Origin: Microbacterium aurugineum
GTDB lineage: Bacteria > Actinomycetota > Actinomycetes > Actinomycetales > Microbacteriaceae
Direction of reading: 5' to 3'
NCBI RefSeq assembly: GCF_023101205.1
Contig: NZ_CP078078.1
Span: 372,001-436,000, forward strand
DNA length: 64,000 bases
The notes below the pieces were generated by a model. It worked only from the letters and a program-made list of their open reading frames with translations. It ran no database searches and was not told the origin of the DNA. This document shows, piece by piece, positions 1 through 8,068 of the stretch. The stretch's first letter is position 1. Each line of letters starts with the position of its first letter. The translations under genes were made by a program, and so were the position numbers.

Positions 1-64
1 GCTGGGCCAGCGAAGCGGTCAGGGAGCGGGCGTCGGGGTGGCCGTCGATCACGAGAGCAGGCAT
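1..64 (-). CDS. NAD(P)H-dependent oxidoreductase, flavodoxin fold (N-terminal fragment)
   Basis: Only the first 21 codons are inside the window; the gene runs off the left edge on the minus strand. The peptide begins MPALVIDGHPDARSLTASLA. A hydrophobic first strand followed by GHPDARSLT is the usual start of flavodoxin-fold quinone/NAD(P)H reductases of the KefF/MdaB/YwrO type, where the S-L-T loop binds FMN phosphate. It is divergent from the TetR gene, and the 53-bp gap is almost filled by a palindrome, so it is the probable target of that repressor. The family call rests on about 20 residues. Confidence 0.6.
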   Translation of the reverse strand, partial: MPALVIDGHPDARSLTASLAQ

Positions 65-72
65 GTCAGGTT

Positions 73-115
73 CCTATCTGGACAGTGTCAAGGTGGTGGA
101 CACTGTCAAGATAGG
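73..115. promoter_or_regulatory. Operator palindrome between the oxidoreductase and tetR genes
   Basis: Two 17-bp arms (73-89, beginning CCTATCTGGACAGTGTC, and 99-115) are inverted repeats with one mismatch around a 9-bp spacer. It occupies the divergent gap between the TetR gene and the flavoprotein gene, as expected for a TetR operator repressing both. Confidence 0.8.
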
Positions 116-117
116 AG

Positions 118-702
118 ATGATGTTGCTCATGTCAAGTTCGAAGGACGGCTACCACCACGGCGATCTCGCCCGGGCGCTGGAGGATGCCGCCATGCAGCT
201 GCTGGAGCGGATGCCTGCGGCGGAGATCAGCCTCCGCGAGGTCGCCCGCGCCGCGAACGTCAGCCACAACGCGCCGTATCACCACTTCTCGGACCGGCTC
301 GGGCTGCTCAAGGTGCTCGCCGAGCGGAGCATGGCCGACCTCCTGACGCAGGTCCGCACCGACGCGGAGAAGGCGTCGACCCCGCGCGCGGCGCTCACGG
401 ACGCCGGTTCCGCCTATATCCGCTTCGCTGTGGAACATCCGCACGCGTTCGATGCGGTGTACGACCCGACGGTCTGCGTCCCCGGATCCCCGACCGCGAC
501 CATGGCGCCGCTGATCGACGGGCTTGAGACAGTGCTCGCAGAGGGAGTCGCCGCGGCAGGCCTGGACCGGCCGACCGATGCCGTCGTGGTGTGGGGGCTG
601 ATCCATGGACTCGGCACGCTCGCCGCTGCGGGGCACTTCACCCTCGACGATGCCCTCGTGGCCTACGCGGCGGCGCTCGATCGGCTGCTCCCGTCCCCCT
701 GA
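118..702 (+). CDS. TetR/AcrR family transcriptional repressor
   Basis: A 194-residue protein of usual TetR length. The N-terminal helix-turn-helix spans about residues 12-60 (GYHHGDLARAL, then SLREVARAANVSHNAPYHHF with the typical Y-HHF ending of the recognition helix). The rest should be the helical ligand-binding and dimer domain. Three in-frame ATGs exist (118, 121, 130). The AGGAG at 113-117 is too close to the first and slightly far from the third, so the true start is uncertain. It probably represses itself and the divergent flavoprotein gene through the palindrome at 73-115; the ligand is unknown, with electrophiles or quinones plausible from the neighbour. The stop codon lies inside the first copy of a 20-bp tandem repeat. 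Confidence 0.9.
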   Translation: MMLLMSSSKDGYHHGDLARALEDAAMQLLERMPAAEISLREVARAANVSHNAPYHHFSDRLGLLKVLAERSMADLLTQVRTDAEKASTPRAALTDAGSAYIRFAVEHPHAFDAVYDPTVCVPGSPTATMAPLIDGLETVLAEGVAAAGLDRPTDAVVVWGLIHGLGTLAAAGHFTLDDALVAYAAALDRLLPSP

Positions 703-762
703 CGCTGCTCCCGTCTCCCTGACCCTGCTCCGGTCCCCCTGACCCCTGACTCTGCTCCGGTC
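684..762. repeat. 20-bp tandem repeat, three full copies plus a partial one
   Basis: Unit GCTGCTCCCGTCCCCCTGAC at 684-703, 704-723 (one change) and 724-743 (two changes), followed by a 7-bp remnant and a partial copy at 751-762. Copy 1 holds the last codons and stop of the TetR gene, so the array looks like a local duplication of that gene's 3' end. Confidence 0.85.
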
Positions 763-807
763 GCGATATGGCAGCCAATCGCGGCTCGGAAGCTGACATA
801 TCGCGAC
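760..807. repeat. Short intergenic element with 11-bp perfect terminal inverted repeats
   Basis: Arms GTCGCGATATG (760-770) and CATATCGCGAC (797-807) enclose 26 bp. No gene overlaps it; it lies between two same-strand genes. Its size and form match other terminal-inverted-repeat elements in this window, but its arm sequence is unique here. Confidence 0.7.
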
Positions 808-880
808 GGGAACGTGGGATTCCGGAGGTTCCGAGGAATCTTCCACGCTATCCACAGGCGAGGTTTCGTAGATTATCGGG

Positions 881-2506
881 ATGCCCTATTCCGCCCATCG
901 ACCGGGTCGCTACGACTCGCAGGGTCGGATCATCCTCGACAGCGAACCCGACGCCGTCACGGATGACCTCGACTTCCTGCGCGAGTTCGAGCCCACCGGC
1001 ACCGAAGACGCCGCAGGCGACGCGTCGGTCGCAGCTTCCGCCGAGCAGACCCCGATCGCCGATGCGGTCGCTGCGGACGAGTCCGCCCCGGTGAAGACTC
1101 CGCGTGCGCCTCGTGTCCCGAAGGAACGGAAGAAGCGCGTGCCGCGGGCTCCCGGTTCGCGCGCGCGGACCCTGGCGATCCTCGGCGGCGCGGAGGGTGA
1201 GATCCTCGACCGCGTCCCGGGCGAGACCCCCCGCTTCGTCCAGATGTTCTTCGTGCTCGCCGGCACCGCGCTCGTCTCGGCGATCTCGATGCTCTTCGCC
1301 CTCACCACCGGTGTGCAGGCGGCGCTGTGGCTGGCCGTGCCCCTGGCTCTCGTGTGGGCGCTCATCATCTTCAACCTCGATCGGTTCCTGACCTCGACCA
1401 TGAGCTCGACGAGGAGCGTCTGGCGGCTCATCGGCCTGGCGATCCCGCGAGTGATCATGGCGGCGATCATCGGTTTCGTGGTGGCGGAGCCGCTCGTGCT
1501 CCAGATCTTCCACAACGACATCGCCCGTGAGGTCGCGTCGACCAACATCACGCAGTCGCAGTCCGATCAGGAGGCCCTTGAGTCGGGGCCGGAGAAGATC
1601 GCGCTGGACGCGGCCTCCGCCAAGGTCGCCGAGCTCGAGAACCAGGCGGCGACCGGGATCGTGGCGGGAACGGACTCGTCGTCTGCGACGGAGTCGGCCG
1701 CACAGGCCACCGTCGACGACGTCACCGCGAAGATGACCGCGCAGCAGGAGGTCATCGACCAGGCGCGCGTGCTGTACCAGTGCGAGCTGACCGGCGAAGG
1801 CGCAGGCACGGTCCCCGGGTGCACCGGGGTCAACGGAGAGGGTGCGAGCTCGGATGCCGCGAAGGCACAGCTCGCCGAGGCCCAGCAGACGTACGACGCG
1901 CTCGCCGCCCAGCTGCGCACCGCCAACGAGGAGCTCGCTGCGGCCGGCACCGCCGCCAAGGAGAACACCTCCACGTCCGAGGCGCAGAACCGGGAGCAGG
2001 CCAAGTCGCAGCTGCCGACCGCGCGCGACACCTACGACCAGGCGCTCGCCGCGTACAACGCCCGGGCGGATGCCGTGGCGCAGGGCAATGCCGGAGCCGT
2101 GGGGCTGCTCAGCCAGATCAGTGGTCTGAACCGGTTGAGCGAGAAGGAGCCCACGATCCTGTGGGCGCACATCCTGATCGCGGCCCTGTTCTTCATGATC
2201 GAGCTGCTTCCGGTGCTGGTCAAGGTGCTCACGAGCTACGGTGACCCGAGCCTGTACGAGAAGGCGGCCGCGATCCGCAAACAGGTCGCTCTCGACAAGG
2301 TGACGGCGGAGGGCTTCCGAGACCGTGCGCAGATCGTGACGGATCAGTCCCAGGGGATACACGCGGAGGCCGGCTCCGGTGAGCCGCAGACGCGTGCGGA
2401 ACGCCGCGAGGCGGCCGAGGCGCAGGAGCGGGAGAGGGCGGAGAAGCGCGCGCAGGCGCAGACGCTCGAGGAGCAGGAGCAGCTGGTTCGACCGACGATC
2501 GGCTGA
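881..2506 (+). CDS. DUF4407 domain membrane protein
   Basis: A 541-residue protein. An acidic then Arg/Lys/Pro-rich N-terminal region (about 1-100) is followed by hydrophobic segments at about 118-140 and 145-165, then a third pair near 185-210. A long Ala/Gln/Glu-rich coiled-coil region spans about 215-400, a further membrane helix (WAHILIAALFFMIELLPVLV) about 427-447, and a charged helical tail. This is the DUF4407 pattern; its function is not established. The start has no ribosome binding site, but TAGATT at 869-874 lies 7 nt before the ATG, so the mRNA is probably leaderless. It is downstream of and co-directional with the TetR gene, separated by repeats, and convergent with the small ORF at 2547-2876. 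Confidence 0.88.
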   Translation: MPYSAHRPGRYDSQGRIILDSEPDAVTDDLDFLREFEPTGTEDAAGDASVAASAEQTPIADAVAADESAPVKTPRAPRVPKERKKRVPRAPGSRARTLAILGGAEGEILDRVPGETPRFVQMFFVLAGTALVSAISMLFALTTGVQAALWLAVPLALVWALIIFNLDRFLTSTMSSTRSVWRLIGLAIPRVIMAAIIGFVVAEPLVLQIFHNDIAREVASTNITQSQSDQEALESGPEKIALDAASAKVAELENQAATGIVAGTDSSSATESAAQATVDDVTAKMTAQQEVIDQARVLYQCELTGEGAGTVPGCTGVNGEGASSDAAKAQLAEAQQTYDALAAQLRTANEELAAAGTAAKENTSTSEAQNREQAKSQLPTARDTYDQALAAYNARADAVAQGNAGAVGLLSQISGLNRLSEKEPTILWAHILIAALFFMIELLPVLVKVLTSYGDPSLYEKAAAIRKQVALDKVTAEGFRDRAQIVTDQSQGIHAEAGSGEPQTRAERREAAEAQERERAEKRAQAQTLEEQEQLVRPTIG

Positions 2507-2546
2507 GAGGTGCATCGCGGTTCGGCGGGACGGCACGAGCCTCCGG

Positions 2547-2876
2547 TCACGCGAGTTGCGGAATCCGCTCCGGAACGCCTGGCTCCTGCTGCGGGGAGAG
2601 TTCGCCGATCCGGAGGCTTCCCCGTGTCGGGTCGTCGTGGACAGCGGCGGCGATCGAGCGGATCAACGCAACCGTGGACGGGGTGCGCGCCCAGCGCGCT
2701 CCGGTCATCAGCGCCTCGATGCGGGCGAGCGGATGCTGCAGCGCCACATCGTGCTGACGGGCATCGTCGCTGAGCCACTCCAGGAGCTGCGTAATGGTCC
2801 AATCGGTGTTGATTGGATCAGTAAGTGAAGGAATGGTGGCGAGATTCCTGGTGATTGGTCCAGAATCAGATCTCAT
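2547..2876 (-). CDS. Hypothetical small protein, uncertain start
   Basis: A minus-strand frame with strongly GC-biased third positions and plausible helical protein (for example TQLLEWLSDDARQHDVALQ), about 80-109 residues. I do not recognise it. ATG at 2876 would overlap the start of the divergent MocR gene, and the N-terminal part would lie on top of the MocR operators, so the true start may be later (GTG at 2747 would leave 66 residues). It may be the target of the MocR regulator, or a remnant. No start has a convincing ribosome binding site. Confidence 0.35.
   Translation of the reverse strand: MRSDSGPITRNLATIPSLTDPINTDWTITQLLEWLSDDARQHDVALQHPLARIEALMTGARWARTPSTVALIRSIAAAVHDDPTRGSLRIGELSPQQEPGVPERIPQLA
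2795..2862. promoter_or_regulatory. MocR-type operator cluster
   Basis: Three 10-bp sites: TGGTCCAATC (2795-2804) and GATTGGATCA (2811-2820) form an inverted pair with a 6-bp spacer, and GATTGGTCCA (2853-2862) is a third copy in the direction of the second, 42 bp (about four helical turns) away. A direct pair plus an inverted copy upstream of the regulator gene is the known architecture of MocR/PdxR binding sites. Confidence 0.65.
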
Positions 2877-4380
2877 GAGCGCGAGTGACAGTGCCAATGG
2901 CAGGCCAATGGATCAGTTTTCGGCCATAGCTTCGGGGCGAGCGGCGTCCCTCGTGCATGCAGGTGACGTGTCGTCGGAAGCACTCTCGGCACGGCTCGGC
3001 CGTTGGACACAGGGAGACGGCACTCTCGCCGCCCGGCTCGCACGGGGTATCGAGGGCCTGATCGCGAGCGGTGAGCTGCGCCCCGGGGACCGGCTGCCCG
3101 CGGAGCGCGCGCTGGCAGCCGCAGGGTCCGTCTCGCGGGGCACGGTCGTCGCGGCATACACGGACCTCGCGGAACAGGGCCTGGTCGACCGGCGGCAGGG
3201 GAGCGGCACCCGCATCGCCGGGACAGTCGCAACCGCCGTGCCCGCCCAGCGGCCCGGGCGCGGGGAGGCGCTCTTCTCGGCGCTCCCCAATGCGATCGAC
3301 CTGCTGCGCACCGTGCCGCAGATCTCCGATCTCGGAGTGCAGCTCATCCGCGACCACAAGCCGCGACTCGACCTCGCCCTGCTGCCCGAGACCGACCCTG
3401 CGGGCCTGCCCGCCCTGCGCGACCTCATCGCCGCGATGTACGCCGCGGAGGGCACGCCGACCACGCCGGAGCAGATCCTCGTCACGCACGGGGCGCAGCA
3501 GGCCATCAGCCTCGTCGTGAACGCGCTCGTGGGTCCCGGCGACATCGTGCTCGCAGAGGAGATCACCTGGCCTGGAGTCACGGATTCGGTCGGCCTCCGC
3601 GGCGGCACCGTGCATGGCATCGCGATGGGCGAGGACGGACTCGACGTCGACGCGCTCGAACAGGCGCTCGCCCGCCTGCGGCCCGTGCTCGTCGCGGTGA
3701 ACCCGCACCATCAGAACCCCACCGGATCGCGTCTGCCGCCCGCCGCTCGGCATCGCGTCGCCGAGCTCGCCGCCCAGTACGGCGTACCCGTCATCGAAGA
3801 CCGCGTGCTCGCCGGCATCTCCTTCGACGGGGTCGTGCCGCCGACGCTCGCGGCAGAACGCGCCGATGCCCCCATCATCGTGGTCGAGTCGGTGTCGAAG
3901 TGGGTATGGGCGGGGCTGCGGATCGGCTGGCTGCGCGCGGACCCGGTGCTCGTCCGTCGGCTCCGCGGCGCGCGCCAGCTCGCCGACCAGTCCACCAGCG
4001 TGCCGGGACAGCTGCTCGCACTCGATCTGATCGCGCGCGCCGATGACCTGCGTCGAGCCAACAGCCGCATCCACCAGGAGCGTCTGCGTCTGCTGCAGGC
4101 GCTGATGGCCGAGCACCTGCCGGAGTGGACGCCCGAGCCGCCGCGTGGTGGGCTGTCGCTGTGGGTGCGCCTGCCCGCAGGCTCGGCGGCGGCCCTCGTC
4201 CGCACCGCCGCCACCCACGGCGTCTCGATCGCCGGGAGCGCGGCCTTCGCGGTCGCGGCCTCGCCCGACGACCACATCCGCATCCCGTTCACTGCGCCCG
4301 ACGACGTGCTCGCCGAGGGCGTCCGGCGTCTCGGAGCCGCCTGGCGGGAGTATCGGCAGACTCTCGGGATGTCCTCTTAG
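2875..4380 (+). CDS. MocR-type regulator: GntR winged helix fused to class I aminotransferase domain
   Basis: About 501 residues from ATG 2875. The N-terminal winged helix (about 45-115, with ARGIEGLIASGELRPGDRLP and GTVVAAYTDLAEQGLVDR) is followed by a full fold type I aminotransferase domain. The PLP lysine is in SVSKWVWAGLRIGW, and NPHHQNPTG and an ED pair (PVIEDR) are the usual cofactor contacts. MocR proteins sense PLP or amino compounds and usually control a divergent gene and themselves; here the only divergent frame is a small unknown ORF. The frame is open to 2794, but the operators lie in that stretch, so I take ATG 2875 (or ATG 2911). Neither has a ribosome binding site. The ligand is unknown. 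Confidence 0.88.
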   Translation: MSASDSANGRPMDQFSAIASGRAASLVHAGDVSSEALSARLGRWTQGDGTLAARLARGIEGLIASGELRPGDRLPAERALAAAGSVSRGTVVAAYTDLAEQGLVDRRQGSGTRIAGTVATAVPAQRPGRGEALFSALPNAIDLLRTVPQISDLGVQLIRDHKPRLDLALLPETDPAGLPALRDLIAAMYAAEGTPTTPEQILVTHGAQQAISLVVNALVGPGDIVLAEEITWPGVTDSVGLRGGTVHGIAMGEDGLDVDALEQALARLRPVLVAVNPHHQNPTGSRLPPAARHRVAELAAQYGVPVIEDRVLAGISFDGVVPPTLAAERADAPIIVVESVSKWVWAGLRIGWLRADPVLVRRLRGARQLADQSTSVPGQLLALDLIARADDLRRANSRIHQERLRLLQALMAEHLPEWTPEPPRGGLSLWVRLPAGSAAALVRTAATHGVSIAGSAAFAVAASPDDHIRIPFTAPDDVLAEGVRRLGAAWREYRQTLGMSS

Positions 4381-4390
4381 GCTGACCCGC

Positions 4391-4882
4391 ATGACTCGGA
4401 TTCAGCGCCGAACCCTGTGGATCTCGATCGTCGGCGTGCTCGCCGTCCTGGCCTACGCGGTGCTCGCTGCACTGCAGATCCTCGTGTTGAATCCGCTCGC
4501 CGCGGCTCCGGGGCTCACGATGGAGGAGATCCGTTTCGCGATGGCGGAGGCGGGGGAGAACCTCGGTCAGGGTGCCGTGTTCTCCGTTCTCGGCATCGGG
4601 GTGGCGCTGGCCGTCGCGGTGGCCGTCGTCTCGGTCGTCCGGCGTGCGGATCCCGTGGTTCCTGCGATGACGTTCCTGGCGCTGCTCATGCTCGGCGCGG
4701 TCGGGTACTTCGTCGCGTCGTTCGGCGCGGGCATGGCCCTGGCCGACACGTTCGGGATCAGCGGAGCGGACTACTCGCCCTGGGCCCGACCGCTGTACGT
4801 CGTGAGCGCCCTCGCCGCCGTCGCGATCGTGGTCGGCGGCGCGATGGCGGTAATGAGATCCCGGTATCCGGCCCAGCCATAG
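4391..4882 (+). CDS. Small four-helix membrane protein, unknown function
   Basis: A 163-residue hydrophobic protein with four predicted membrane helices near residues 10-32, 60-84, 91-113 and 134-155. No catalytic motif is visible and I do not recognise a family. The ATG at 4391 is preceded by TAGGCT at 4378-4383 with 7 nt between, the leaderless pattern seen at many genes here; the TAG of that -10 box is also the stop codon of the MocR gene. It follows the MocR gene by 10 bp but may have its own promoter. Confidence 0.75.
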   Translation: MTRIQRRTLWISIVGVLAVLAYAVLAALQILVLNPLAAAPGLTMEEIRFAMAEAGENLGQGAVFSVLGIGVALAVAVAVVSVVRRADPVVPAMTFLALLMLGAVGYFVASFGAGMALADTFGISGADYSPWARPLYVVSALAAVAIVVGGAMAVMRSRYPAQP

Positions 4883-4905
4883 TGGGCAGCCAGTAGCGTT
4901 GATCC

Positions 4906-5919
4906 ATGGTCAACTATCGCTATCTCGGCAACAGTGGTCTCAAGGTCTCGGAGATCACCTACGGCAACTGGGTCACCCACGCCTCACAGGTCGGCGACGA
5001 TGCCGCCGTCAAGACCGTGCATGCCGCCCTGGACGCGGGAATCACGACTTTCGACACCGCCGACACCTACGCCAACACGGCAGCGGAGGTCGTTCTCGGC
5101 AAGGCACTCGAGGGGCAGCGCCGCGAGGGGCTCGAGATCTTCACGAAGGTCTACTTCCCGACCGGTCCGAAGGGCCCGAACGACACCGGGTTGAGCCGCA
5201 AGCACATCTTCGAGTCGATCAACGGCTCGCTGCAGCGCCTCGGCACCGACTACGTCGACCTGTACCAGGCGCACCGCTTCGACCACGAGACTCCGCTGGA
5301 GGAGACGTTCCAGGCGTTCGCCGACGTCGTCCGTCAGGGCAAGGCGCTCTACATCGGCGTCTCGGAGTGGACGGCCGAGCAGTTGCGCGAAGGGCACGCA
5401 CTCGCGAAGCAGCTGGGGATCCAGCTCATCTCCAATCAGCCGCAGTACTCGATGCTGTGGCGCGTCATCGAGGGCAAGGTCGTTCCGGCGTCCGAAGAGC
5501 TCGGGATCTCGCAGATCGTGTGGTCGCCGATGGCACAGGGCGTGCTCAGCGGCAAGTACCTGCCGGGGCAGCCGGTGCCCGAGGGCTCGCGCGCGACCGA
5601 CCCGCACAGCGGCGCCGACTTCATCAAGAGCTTCCTGCAGGACGACATCCTCACCGCGGTGCAGCGTCTGAAGCCGATCGCCGAGGAAGCCGGCCTGTCG
5701 ATGCCGCAGCTCGCGATCGCGTGGGTGCTGCAGAACCCGAACGTCGCGGCCGCGCTGGTCGGAGCTTCCCGTCCGGAGCAGTTGGCGGAGACCGTCAAGG
5801 CCTCGGGTGTGAAGCTCGACGCCGACACGCTCGCCGCGATCGACACCGCGCTGGGCGACACGGTCAACCGCGACGCCGAGCACACCTACTCGGTGTCTCC
5901 GAAGTCCCGCCTGGTCTGA
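4906..5919 (+). CDS. Aldo/keto reductase (voltage-gated K+ channel beta-subunit-like)
   Basis: A 337-residue NADPH-dependent oxidoreductase. The catalytic tetrad is visible as D50 (TTFDTADTY), Y55, K81 (IFTKVYF) and H123 (YQAHRFD). The C-terminal NADPH loop GASRPEQLAETVKA is intact. Length, the PTGPKGPNDTG loop and QPQYSMLWR resemble the YghZ/Kv-beta subgroup, which reduces aldehydes such as methylglyoxal; the substrate here is not shown. TAGCGT at 4894-4899 lies 6 nt before the ATG, suggesting a leaderless transcript. The gene ends before a strong hairpin and a GC-rich repeat and is convergent with the ABC importer genes. Confidence 0.9.
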   Translation: MVNYRYLGNSGLKVSEITYGNWVTHASQVGDDAAVKTVHAALDAGITTFDTADTYANTAAEVVLGKALEGQRREGLEIFTKVYFPTGPKGPNDTGLSRKHIFESINGSLQRLGTDYVDLYQAHRFDHETPLEETFQAFADVVRQGKALYIGVSEWTAEQLREGHALAKQLGIQLISNQPQYSMLWRVIEGKVVPASEELGISQIVWSPMAQGVLSGKYLPGQPVPEGSRATDPHSGADFIKSFLQDDILTAVQRLKPIAEEAGLSMPQLAIAWVLQNPNVAAALVGASRPEQLAETVKASGVKLDADTLAAIDTALGDTVNRDAEHTYSVSPKSRLV

Positions 5920-6002
5920 CCACCCGCCCGCCTCGTCCGGTTGTCGCGTCCGGTCGTCGCATCCGGTCGTCGGGTCGTCGCGAGGGTCGACGCCCCCTCT
6001 GC

Positions 6003-6050
6003 CCGCCGAGGCCCCCTCTGAATCCTGCGAATCAGAGGGGGCCTCGGCGG
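6003..6050. terminator. Strong bidirectional hairpin between convergent genes
   Basis: A perfect 19-bp inverted repeat (arms 6003-6021 and 6032-6050, core GAGGCCCCCTCTGA) with a 10-nt loop, between the aldo/keto reductase and the ABC permease. No U-run follows, so termination would rely on the stem alone, as is common in high-GC actinobacteria. Confidence 0.7.
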
Positions 6051-6066
6051 TGGAAGGGGGTCTCGG

Positions 6067-6180
6067 CGAACGCGACGGACGCGACGGGCGCGACGAACGC
6101 GACGGACGCGACGGGCGCGACGGGGCGCGACGGACGAGACGGGCGCGACGGGGCGCGACGGACGAGACGGGGCGCGAGGG
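6067..6180. repeat. GC-rich minisatellite of about 9-bp units
   Basis: About a dozen imperfect copies of CGACGGRCG, some 10 bp long (CGACGGGGCG), with a higher-order period near 27-28 bp. All six frames give only low-complexity Arg/Gly/Asp or Ala/Thr peptides, so it is not a gene. It abuts the stop codon of the ABC permease. Confidence 0.85.
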
Positions 6181-6182
6181 GG

Positions 6183-7103
6183 TTACTCCTTCACGGCGCC
6201 GGCGGTCAGGCCCTGCACGATCCAGCGGCTCGCGAGCGCGAACATCGCCATGGTCGGCAGGATCGTCAGCACCGCTGCGGCACTCATCGACCCCCAGTCG
6301 ATGTTGAACGTCGAGATGAAGCCGTTCAACGCGGAGGGCACGGTGCGGTTCTCATCGGTGTTCATGAGCACGACCGACAGGAACAGCTCGTTCCAGCAGT
6401 TCACGAAGTTGAAGATGAACGCCGCGATGATGCCGGGCGTCATCACCGGGACGAGCACCCGGAACAGGGCTCCGAGGCGGGAGCATCCGTCGATCATGGC
6501 GGCCTCTTCGAGGGCATCGGGCACGTTCTCGAAGAAGCCCCTCAGCATGACCGTCGAGAACGGGATGCAGATCGCGATGTAGACGAGGATGAGTCCGGGC
6601 TTGGTGTCGACCAGCCCGAGGTCCGTCATCATCGAGTACAGCGGTCCCAGCGCGATGAAGGCCGGGATCATCTGCGTCAGCAGGAACGCGATCAGGATCG
6701 CGCCCTTGCCCCGGAACTCGAAGCGAGCGAGAACATAGGCGCTGAGCAGGGCGATGAGTGTCGCCACCGCACCGCCGACGACCGCGACCAGGGCCGAGTT
6801 GCCGAGGAACACCCCGAACGAGCTCTTCTCGAACAGACTCGTGAAGTTGTCGAGCGAAGGCTCGCTCGGCCAATACTCGATCGGGAACCTGTTGATCGTC
6901 CCGGGCGACTTGAACGCGGTCAGCGCGATCCAGTACAGCGGGAACAGCGTGATCACGAGCCAGAGCCCGAGACCCACGACGCGGATGACGCCGCCGACCG
7001 TGACCCGCGGCTTCGGACGCGGGGCGGATGCCGGATCGGGCACGGTGATCCGGCGGGTCTCGGTGACCGAGGAGCCCGTGCGGGAGGTGTCTGTCATGGT
7101 CAT
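6183..7103 (-). CDS. Carbohydrate ABC transporter permease (MalG/LacG type)
   Basis: A 306-residue inner-membrane permease with six predicted helices and the EAA loop EAAMIDGCSRLGALFRVLVPVMTPGI that couples to the ATPase. The C-terminus (GLTAGAVKE) is typical of MalG-type subunits. The start at 7103 overlaps the preceding permease stop by 4 nt (ATGA), so the two are co-translated. It is the last gene of the operon beginning at 10671. No ATPase gene is present, as is usual in actinobacteria where a shared MsiK-like ATPase serves several sugar importers. The substrate is not evident. Confidence 0.92.
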   Translation of the reverse strand: MTMTDTSRTGSSVTETRRITVPDPASAPRPKPRVTVGGVIRVVGLGLWLVITLFPLYWIALTAFKSPGTINRFPIEYWPSEPSLDNFTSLFEKSSFGVFLGNSALVAVVGGAVATLIALLSAYVLARFEFRGKGAILIAFLLTQMIPAFIALGPLYSMMTDLGLVDTKPGLILVYIAICIPFSTVMLRGFFENVPDALEEAAMIDGCSRLGALFRVLVPVMTPGIIAAFIFNFVNCWNELFLSVVLMNTDENRTVPSALNGFISTFNIDWGSMSAAAVLTILPTMAMFALASRWIVQGLTAGAVKE

Positions 7104-8065
7104 CGCTGCACTCTCCGCATCGCCATCAGGTAGAACGCGCAGAACACGAACAGGACGGCCATCACGATGAGGCCGATCGCGCTCGCGAAGCCGTAATTGC
7201 CCTGCTGGGTGTAGTTGATCATCCAGGTCGTAATGATGTGCGTCTGGTTGGCGGGTCCGCCGTTGGTCATCGCGTAGATGATGTCGGGGAAGTTGAAGAT
7301 CCAGATCACTCGCAGCAGGATCGTCAGCAGCAGCGTCATCGAGATGTACGGGATGATGATCGAGAAGAGCTGACGGACCTTGCCGGCGCCGTCGAGGCTC
7401 GCAGCCTCCAGCATCTCGTCGGGCACCGACTGCAGAGCGGCGAGGATCATGATCGCGAAGAACGTGACCCCGTACCAGACGTTGGCGACGATCACCGCGA
7501 ACATCGCGAGCTTCGGATCCGCCAGCCAGGGGAGGGGGGCGTCGATCAGTCCTGCCTTCATGAGCAGGTCGTTGACCACACCGAACTCCGCGTTGAACAT
7601 CCACCGGAACAGCATGCCGATCAGGAAGCCGGACACCGCCCAGGGGAAGAACACGAGCGCCTGGTAGACGCCGCGGAACCGGAACCGCTTGCGCAGGGCG
7701 AGCGCGATCAGGAACCCGATCACGAGCTGCGGCACGAGCGAGCCGACGACCCAGAGCACGGAGTTCCCTGCCACCGTCGGGAACGCGGGGTCACGGAACA
7801 CCGCGAGGAAGTTGTCGAAGCCGACGAACGGCGTCGACGTGAGGTCCCACAGGTTCCAGTCGTGGAAGGCCATGCGCGCGCCCTGCAGCATCGGCCAGTA
7901 GGTGAACCAGCACACGAAGACGACCGCGGGGGCGAGGAACGCCAGCAGCGTCCATGCCTGGCGCCCTCGGAACGGACGACGTCGACGGGATGCCGGGGAG
8001 GCCCCGACGGCTGCCTGCTGCGAAGCAGTGCCGACGGAGCCTCCCTTCTGAGCGGTGCGGGCCAC
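7100..8065 (-). CDS. Carbohydrate ABC transporter permease (MalF/UgpA type)
   Basis: A 321-residue permease. A charged N-terminal tail of about 35 residues (ASRRRRPFRGRQ) precedes the first helix (AWTLLAFLAPAVVFVCWFTY). The EAA loop is EAASLDGAGKVRQLFSIIIPYIS. It pairs with the permease that overlaps its stop codon and with the lipoprotein gene 3 bp upstream. Together they form a CUT1-type importer for an oligosaccharide or glycoside. Confidence 0.92.
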   Translation of the reverse strand: MARTAQKGGSVGTASQQAAVGASPASRRRRPFRGRQAWTLLAFLAPAVVFVCWFTYWPMLQGARMAFHDWNLWDLTSTPFVGFDNFLAVFRDPAFPTVAGNSVLWVVGSLVPQLVIGFLIALALRKRFRFRGVYQALVFFPWAVSGFLIGMLFRWMFNAEFGVVNDLLMKAGLIDAPLPWLADPKLAMFAVIVANVWYGVTFFAIMILAALQSVPDEMLEAASLDGAGKVRQLFSIIIPYISMTLLLTILLRVIWIFNFPDIIYAMTNGGPANQTHIITTWMINYTQQGNYGFASAIGLIVMAVLFVFCAFYLMAMRRVQR

Positions 8066-8068
8066 AGG

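Noticed and set aside
2344..2802. 152-codon minus-strand ORF over the DUF4407 3' end
   Set aside because: Cys/Arg/Ser-rich antisense frame; the overlapping frame at 2547-2876 has much better codon use.
6067..6180. Possible repeat protein encoded by the CGACGGRCG array
   Set aside because: No start with a ribosome binding site, unit length varies between 9 and 10 bp and so breaks the frame, and only low-complexity peptides result.
4899..7133. A 744-codon plus-strand frame spanning the aldo/keto reductase, the repeat region and the ABC permease
   Set aside because: It is out of frame with the reductase and antisense to the permease, and includes the minisatellite as ATDATGATN-like repeats.
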